DNA from: Lycocorax pyrrhopterus obiensis
Taxonomy: Eukaryota; Chordata; Aves; Passeriformes; Paradisaeidae
Assembly: GCA_014706295.1 (NCBI GenBank)
Contig: JACSVZ010000009.1
Span: 37,761,768 to 37,825,767, forward strand
Reading direction: 5' to 3'
Length of the DNA: 64,000 nucleotides
Shown here: positions 57,377-64,000 of the stretch, one piece after another
Layout: the number at the start of each line of letters is the position of its first letter
Position numbering within the stretch: the first letter of the stretch is position 1
The notes under the pieces: model-generated
What the model was told of the DNA's origin: nothing
What the model saw: the letters and a program-made list of their open reading frames with translations, nothing else
Database searches by the model: none
Position numbers and translations under genes: made by a program

Positions 57377-59201
57377 CTTTGGACAGCCCGGCAGCTCCGA
57401 ATCCAGGGAATGCAGAGAGCTGGGGGTGCTCTGCTCTTAAAAATTGAGCCCAAAAAGTGCTCGAGCCCCAATTCCTGATTTTTATTGGGAATATCTCGTG
57501 TGAAAATAAAAGCAAAGAACGTTGGAAAGGGCAGCTTTTCCTCCTGGAATGCTGCAAGGAGCAGGGCAGGGCTGCAGTGCCCAGAGAGGCTGGAAAAGCT
57601 CCGAGGTGCCGAGGAAAGTATCCCCACAGTGTGTGAAACGCAGGATTAGGGAAATGCGGGCTGTGCCAGGATGTGCAATTTCCTTTCTAAGTTTCCTTCC
57701 TTAAGAATTATTCCCACTCTGGAGCTGGACAGGCCCCTAATTTGGATAAAGCCCTTTGCAGCTGCTCCGGGTTGGAAATGCTCTTTGTAATTATCTGGGA
57801 AGGGGCTCCCGGCTGCAGCGAGTCCCTGTTCCCTCAGATCAGTTTTAATCTAAGCCTGGCTCAGCTGGGAAGGGCTGATAAGACCCTCTGTCCCTGCCAA
57901 ACAGGGATTTAATCCCACTTTTCCATTTCCAGGGCGCTCATTTGTCTCCCAACGACCCCAATGGATTAAAAATGATCCATCCCCGAGCTGGAGCTTTGTG
58001 CTTAAACTTCCCTAAATCCTGGTTTGAGCCCGGGGTCCCAGGAAAGGTCAGAAGTTCCCTCCCATGACATCCTAAAGCCTTGGGTTTTTAGGGATTTGAT
58101 TTCCTGGCCGCCCATTCCCGAGGAAGTCCTTTGCTGGGTGAGGGTTCTGTGGGATTTGGGAGGGATGCTACATGTGGGAATCCCTCCTGAGGAGGGGTGG
58201 GAGCGGGAATAAGGAATTCTGATGGCTGGATTTGGGATCTGGGTACATCATGGTGACATTTGTCTTCCATCATGAGATCCTGGGCCAATTCTCTCATGAT
58301 TTTGGCCTGGGTTTTGCTCTAAAAGAGAGGTTTTTAGCCCAAATTTAAGCTAAATTTACCAGGCAAGGTTTCCCACTCTCCACCTGGGTGAGAGAGCCAT
58401 GATGTTCATCCCTTCCACCTCTGGAAAATCCCATTGGGTAATTTTGTGTTTTTCTGGGAAAACGAGGCTCCTCTGACCCACAAATCCCAACGAGAACCTT
58501 CATTCTTTCCTTCCAAAAAGATTTTCTCACATTTTATCCCGTGGCTGAAGGATGAAGGAGCTCAGAGATGCTCTGGGTGAGGTTCCCTTCAGCTCCCAGA
58601 CCTCCCAAAACATTCCCAAATTGCAGGAGAAGCGTGGGGGGTCCTCATGGAAAAGGCCACCCCATGGTGGGACCTCCCATGGTGGCAGTTGCTCCATGTC
58701 CAGCCACGGCTCCCGGGATAAGGGACAAGCGAAGACATCACAGCCAATCAATCCTTAATTAATTAGGGCAGAAGGAGTTGGGAAGGATGTGGGAACAGAG
58801 CTGAACTTCCTCAGGAAAATTGCTGTCTGCTCCTGGTGGGCTGGGAACGGGAGTGTGAGGAAAAGGGGTGTCACAGCCTGAGCCAAAATCACATTTTTCT
58901 CTGGAATAAGCATCCAAGCTGTGCCAAGTATAAAAAATATAAAAAAGGATAAAAAAGAGCCTTTACACAGCCCCGAGCAGAGAAAATTCCCTCAGCTTCT
59001 GTTTTTATAATAAATTTGGGTGATAATGAAATGATTCCACATTCAAATTGTCCTCATGAAAGAATTCCACATTCACATTGCCCTGCTTGGCTTGAGATTG
59101 ATGTCCTGGATAATCCTTTGCACTTTTGGGATCGACACTGTTGAATCCCAACACGGAATATCCACAATTCCTCAGCCCCAAACACCTCTGGGATTGCCAG
59201 G
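57377..59201. other. Unique non-coding stretch
   Basis: No gene recognised. A small duplication around CCCATGGTGGGACCTCCCAT lies at 58660-58690. Confidence 0.45.
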
Positions 59202-59202
59202 A

Positions 59203-59265
<63 letters not shown>
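59202..59265. repeat. (AAT)n microsatellite
   Basis: About 21 perfect AAT units. The purity suggests that the locus is length-polymorphic. Confidence 0.98.
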
Positions 59266-59266
<1 letters not shown>

Positions 59267-59393
59267 TCTTGGTAATGCCAGTATTTCCATGTTTCCATCT
59301 TGATTCTTAGTTTGTTTTTATTCCTATAAAAGGGTTTTTATCAAATTGCATTAAATATCCCCCTGTAGCCCACACAGCCAGGAGAGCCATAAC

Positions 59394-59778
59394 ATTCGTG
59401 GAATCATGGAATTATGGAATGGGTTGGGTTGGAAAGGACATTAAAGCTTATCCCAACTCTCCCTGCCATGGGCAGGGACACCTCCCACTATCCCAGGCTG
59501 CTCCAGCCTGGCCTGGGACACTCCCAGGGATCCAGGGCAGCCACAGCTTCTCTGGGAATTCCAGCCCAGCCCCTCCCCACCCTCCCAGCCGGGAATTCCT
59601 TCCCAATATCCCATCCATCCCTGCCCTCTGGCACTGGGAAGCCATTCCCTGTGTCCTGTCCCTCCAGCCCTTGTCCCCAGTCCCTCTGCAGCTCTCCTGG
59701 AGCCCCTTTAGGCCCTGCAAGGGGCTCTGAGCTCTCCCTGGAGCCTTCCCTTCTCCAGGTGAACATTCCCAGCTCATC
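59394..59778 (-). mobile_element. CR1 LINE 3' fragment, young-looking, with tail
   Basis: GTGGAATCATGGAATTATGG tail, GGGTTGGGTTGGAAAGGACA, then the whole 330-bp block to TTCCCTTCTCCAGGTGAACA. It is the closest relative of the 53.4 kb copy, differing at only scattered positions. Ends at 59778 where an AT-rich unique flank begins. Confidence 0.95.
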
Positions 59779-62119
59779 TACATATGAGAAAATACAGGAA
59801 AATACAGGAAAAAACATTTAGGCAGACGAATCAAATAATATAAAATAAACAATTTATGAATAAAAATTCCAAGGAAGACTTCAAATTCCTGCAGGATGCA
59901 GCATTGGAATGGGGGGATGAACAAGAGGAATGGCACCACCCCAGGTGTTCTGCCTTGGAGAATGGGAATGGCTCCCCAAAATCCCTTTCCCAACGGGAAA
60001 ACAGTCCAGGATGGGAGCTGAGCTCCAGGAACTCCACCAGCTCTTCCCCTGCATCCCTCGGGCTGCTTCCCACCAAACATCTTCTCCTCACTGATGGAAT
60101 TCTTGCACATCCTCACACTCCAGGCTGGAATAACCTCCCCAGCAGGACATTCCGGATGAAAGCTGAGGGAAAATGCCTGTGCTGACACCTCCTGCAGGGA
60201 GAAGCAGATAAGGATCAGGCTGGAAGTGATAATTTCCCAGGAGAAATCCTGGCTTTTCCTGGAACCAGATGTTTTTGAAGGACCCTCCGCACACAGATCT
60301 TGACCTGCTCACCTCCCAGTGGAGGCAAAGCCTTCTCCAGGGTGTCCAGCTCTGTTTGGATTTGGTTTTTGGGAATAAAGGTGTCTGGCACTCCCAAATC
60401 CACAGTAAACAGAGATAAACGTGTGACTGCTCCCAGGAACTCCAAGGCTCTTGTTTGCTCTGTCTCAGCCAGCTGAGCTTCCAAACTCCCAAAATTCCAG
60501 GATCCGATGGAGACTCACTCAGCAGCACAAAGGCTCCCATGCAGGGAGTTCCGAGGAAACGATCCAAGAAAATGTTCCTTCCTTGAGCTCCCAACCCAGC
60601 TTGCTCAGGGAGATTTATCCATTCATGGAATGCTGACAAGGGGAGATGTCTCCATACCAGCACCTCATGGAGAACCCGTTCCGATTTTAAATCGCACCCT
60701 TAAAATCCTCGCTGGGTTTCGTTTTCCCCTTTCCCTGGCTGTTTCCAGCTGCAGTTGGTTCCTAACGAGGAGATGACGACAGTCCCTGCTCGAAATGAAA
60801 GGGTTTGTCCTTGGGGAGAGGAGTTGGGATCACAGGGATGGAGAGGAGGGAAAAACAAAGCTCTTCGCTCAGGCTGTGGGCAGCAGCACCATCTCCACAT
60901 CAATCCCTCCTGCTCACGGCTGAATAGTTTTGCGTCCTTCACCCTCCCCCTCTCTGAAAACAAAACATCTCTGGAGGTCTCTTTGCTGCAGCTCGAGGGC
61001 AGGTGGAAACCAGAGAAATGGGAATATTCCTTCTCTTTGGGAAGGCTTTGGAATGAAGGATTTAATCTATTTCCTGGCCGAGCGCTTTGAAGGCTCCAAT
61101 TTGTGGTGATTTAGCAACACTTGAGAGGAGGAGGCCAATAAAAAACTCATTCGAGGTGAAAATCACAGCAGAGCTGCAAATCCGTATTTAAATATCAGAA
61201 TAGAATAAAATGATGGAGGAAAACAGCAGGAAATAGAAAACAAACACTTCCACTTGAAGGTCAAAACAGAATAAAAATATTTCCCAGAAAGAATTCAACT
61301 CTGCTTAACAAAAGAAATGTCAGCTCCCAGCTCCCGTTGTTTATGTGCTGTTCTTGGATCCATAAATCCAGGGTTCTCCTCGGCAGCGGCAGAAATGTTC
61401 CCCCAAATTCTCACCCGGGTAATGAACAGGTTGGAACAACCTGACAAAAATAATTCCAGCCTTCCCACGGGGATAATGTGGCCTGATAACACCGTGCAGG
61501 GCCCCTGCAATTCCGCACAGGGAAGAATCTCTGCCGAGGAAAACTGAATTTATCCCTCGTGGTGGTTTCCCTGTGGTGCTCCCGATGGAAAAAGGGATGG
61601 GTTTGGGGCAAACCCGCTGGATTTTTATATCACATCCCTACGCTGAATTTCAGTGGAAGTCCCAGTTGGTGATGGCTGAGCCGGAGGTTAAGGCTGGAAA
61701 AGTTGCTGCCAAAAAGAGAGGAATTTATCCAGGCATAGGAAAGGTTCATCCATTGCTAACCAGGAGCTCCCACCCCGCTGGAATTCCCACGCAGCTGCTC
61801 CAGGGACGGCTTTGACTGGTTCCATGAGGGAGCTTTACTGGGGTGTGTCTGAGCAGCTCCCCAGGCTGGGCTTGGCGCAGCTGAGCCCGGCTTAGTAAAG
61901 CCTCTGCTGGGGCTTTGCAAAGAGCAGCTCCAGCCCGGCAGGGAAAATCTCAGCATGCCATTTTGGTGAGGCTTGAAAGAGCTGGACCATCCCACAGGAT
62001 TCAGGTGGATGTGATGGGCTCAGGAGCCTTTTCCAGGCAGAATTTTGTGTTTCCAGTTGAGAAGGACCAATATATATGCCTCAACATATGTCACAAAAGA
62101 GGTGAAGAAAATTCTTACC
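59779..62119. other. Unique non-coding stretch
   Basis: No gene or dispersed repeat recognised. The segment 62050-62119 leads into the GC-rich block and includes, on the minus strand, a good splice-donor-like TTGGTAAGAA (about 62113-62122). Confidence 0.45.
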
Positions 62120-62990
62120 AAAAACTGTGCTGCCCTGTGCCCAGAGAAGCTTCACCCGGCAGCGGGTCAGGGCGGAGATCAGACTGCGAGCAGCTCCCTC
62201 CCCCGCCTCCGCTCCCCTCACGCACAGCTTGCCGGGGAAGGCGAGTACCCGGATGCCCGCGAAAAAAGCCCGCCAAAAACGGGCCCGCGAAGCCGAGCTG
62301 AGGGACGAGTTTGGGGGCACAGACAAACAGCCAGCCGCAGCACCACGAGGGCTGCCTTGTCTTTTAGCTTTGGGTCGCTTGAAGGGTCAGCTTGGCCCCT
62401 TCTGCTCTCGCCTTCGCGCCCTCTTTCCTGTGGTCCTGTCTCCCTGCTTCGCCCTGCTGTGCCAATTCCGGGAACTGGCTTGTCGCCGTGAGGATCTCGT
62501 GCCCGCAGCCGCCGCCCGCACCCAGCTCGTAGCCACGGTCCGCAGCTGCCGCCTGCACCCAGGTTCCAGCCGCCGCCGTGTTCCCCGTGTTGCCCGCGGC
62601 ACCGAGCCCGGAGCACAACCCCGCGGCCCCCAGCCCGCAGCCGCCGCCCCGCAGCCACCGCGCCCCGGCGCTGAGGGACCGCAGCTGCTCCGGGAGCGCG
62701 CCTGCAACCACAGCAGCCTGTTCGCCGCCGATGGAAGGGACTCGCAGCCCGCTGCTCTTTAAAAATCGCGCCTGTAGCCTCAGTCAGCCTGTTCGCCGCC
62801 GATGGAAGGGACTCCCAGCCTGCTGCTTTTGAAAAGTCGCGCCCAGCCTGCCCTTGCAGCTACAGCTCCGCAGTTTGCAACACGCGCGCTCCGTCTGCCA
62901 AACCGATGCTGACAGAGAGCCGGGGTTCTGTGGTAATGCTGTCCCCACCTTCTGTTTCTTTCCCCCTCTCTCTCTTTTTCCCTCTCTCTG
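62120..62990. promoter_or_regulatory. GC- and CpG-rich block, CpG-island-like
   Basis: CpG density here is much higher than anywhere else in the window, for example CCAGCCGCCGCCGTG near 62566 and the CGCCGCCGATGG segments. It contains a 71-bp tandem pair (units starting at about 62714 and 62785, sharing CCTGTTCGCCGCCGATGGAA) and a TTTAAAA word at about 62758. On the minus strand a donor-like GGTAAG (62114-62119) lies just beyond its left edge. Two readings fit: a gene promoter/first exon with a transcript leaving to the left, or the GC-rich leader of a retroviral element whose LTR lies at 63002-63429. Frames of 146-211 codons on both strands have the Ala/Arg/Pro/Gly composition expected of GC-rich non-coding DNA. 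Confidence 0.5.
62714..62855. repeat. 71-bp tandem, 2 copies, in the CpG-rich block
   Basis: CAGCCTGTTCGCCGCCGATG begins at 62714 and 62785. Each copy ends in a GC-rich TCGCGCC word preceded by a T/A run. A partial third copy (GCGCGCCTGCAACCACAG) precedes the first. Confidence 0.88.
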
Positions 62991-63001
62991 CTCCTTTCTC
63001 C

Positions 63002-63429
63002 TGTCCCCCCCCCCCTTTTTTTTAATAAGAACACTAAAGTTTTGCAGTATTTGCGCAAGGGCGTGACTCTGCACACAGGATGGAGAAGTGCAAAGCCTTT
63101 ATTGCGCAGTGAAATATTCCCTAAATACCAGCACCCAACAGGATATCCCATCATATAAACAGGAAAGATGTTCACCTCAGTGTCCCCCAATCACCTGGGG
63201 TAGTGCACACACATTGCCTATTATGGTAACAGGTAAACAATACCCTGTAAGGTCACAAACTACAATTATCACATCTCATAGGCCCAGCACTGCCCACAAA
63301 CCCACAATCCTCTCTCAGCCCATCCCCGGTGACCTGGATGCACTCCCAGGGTCACCTCTGGGTCCAGGAAAGAGGCTCTCTCTGGCCCTCAGGGCCTGTC
63401 TCTCTTCCAGCACATCGTGCACCCCAACA
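63002..63429 (-). mobile_element. LTR-like segment, minus orientation (boundaries uncertain)
   Basis: On the minus strand the order of signals fits an LTR: a TG start (TGTTGGGGTGCACG from 63429), a TATA-like TTTATATGA (63152-63160), then about 50 bp on an AATAAA (63098-63103) followed by GGCTTTGCACTTCTCC, and a possible ACA end next to a C13/T8 run at 63005-63025. The spacing TATA, then start, then AATAAA is typical of a short U3-R-U5. I see no flanking target-site duplication and no convincing primer-binding site, and the boundaries are guesses. It could be the 5' LTR of a truncated element whose leader is the GC-rich block, or a host promoter. Confidence 0.42.
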
Positions 63430-64000
63430 GGTTCCTTTTTTGTTGTTGTTTGTTTGGTTGGTTTTTTATTTCAATAAACAGTTTTCAGATATGATGTTGC
63501 CATGTTAGTGCTTGATTTTTCGTCAGAAAAATCTGTCAAAAGAATCCTTCCCGGCTTCTTCCCCTTTTATAGTGGAACGGGACACCAGTTCTTGGAGCTC
63601 TCGGAGCTCAGCTCAGCTCTGCTGCAGTGCCCCCAGCATCCCGTTCCATCCCTAAAATTCCAATTAAACACCTCCCTCTGCGGCTGAACTGGTGCTAAAC
63701 CTGACTTGAGGTGCATTTAAACACGTTCTGTCAGTTTCCAATGGCCATTATGGACATATTAATTATGGATTCAATTCCTAAGGTAATTCCTGGTGGCTGC
63801 AGTTCTCCAGGTGCCAGAGGTGAGTTATCCTGGGAAAGCTGTTTGCTCAGTGCGGGAGCAGCAGATCCTTGAACACTTCAAAATGGTAATTCTGGTGGTC
63901 TGGGGAAGGAAAAAACCCCTCTGCTGGAGTTTTCCCGAAGCAGAATGCCAAAATTCCCAGGTGTCTCCAGCCAGCACCGCTCAAAATTCGGGATGAAATC
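63430..64000. other. Unique non-coding stretch at the window edge
   Basis: No gene recognised. A T/G-rich run (TTGTTGTTGTTTGTTTGG) lies at about 63440-63457. The rest is unique and continues beyond the window. Confidence 0.45.

Noticed and set aside
62127..62762. 211-codon Ala/Arg/Pro-rich frame in the GC-rich block as a gene
   Set aside because: Frames on both strands are open because of GC content; no domain was recognised. The region is better read as promoter-like or retroviral leader sequence.
1..64000. tRNA, rRNA or snRNA genes
   Set aside because: I looked for tRNA B-box-like and clover-leaf patterns and found none convincing; a tRNAscan-SE or Infernal run would be decisive.
1..64000. 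Bacterial, plasmid or phage origin
   Set aside because: CR1 LINE termini, a solo LTR with duplication, dense microsatellites and no operon-like coding make a vertebrate (avian) origin clear.

Overview
The window looks like nuclear DNA from a bird, most likely a passerine. The main evidence is more than 25 pieces of a CR1-type LINE, recognised by the avian CR1 3' end: tandem 8-bp tails such as ATTCCATG next to a stretch reading, on the reverse strand, GGTTGGAAAGGACCTTAAAG. There is also one clean avian-style solo LTR with a target-site duplication. Nothing looks bacterial, plasmid-borne or phage-like: there are no operons, no Shine-Dalgarno-spaced genes and no recognisable bacterial proteins.

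I recognise no protein-coding gene, tRNA, rRNA or CRISPR array. Nearly all long open frames lie in tandem repeats that lack stop codons, or in CR1 fragments. One 281-codon frame (12663-13508) lies in non-repeat sequence, but I cannot assign it to any family and give it low confidence. The window reads as intergenic or intronic sequence. Short exons of an unfamiliar gene cannot be excluded by eye.

Layout. 0-9 kb: CR1 fragments, a 51-bp hairpin-forming array (877-1235) and a 101-bp array with higher-order structure (6842-8262). 9-18 kb: CR1 fragments, a GA-rich minisatellite (11581-12410), an anonymous long frame, and arm A of an inverted duplication (16875-17512). 18-28 kb: CR1 fragments, a homeodomain/POU-motif-rich stretch (19140-19400), a solo LTR (25773-26416) and arm B of the inverted duplication (27147-27785). 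28-44 kb: mostly unique sequence with few repeats, including a compound TAA/TGA microsatellite and a diverged pair of direct repeats near 37-38 kb. 44-60 kb: dense in minisatellites (203-bp, GA tract, 16-bp, 169/178-bp, 37-bp, CCAT, AAT) and in the youngest-looking CR1 copies. 60-64 kb: a GC- and CpG-rich block (62120-62990) beside an LTR-like segment on the minus strand. This is the only promoter-like region I can point to.

The main things to follow up are the tandem-repeat architecture, the inverted duplication, and the CpG-rich/LTR-like block near the right end. I did not find a new multi-gene system.
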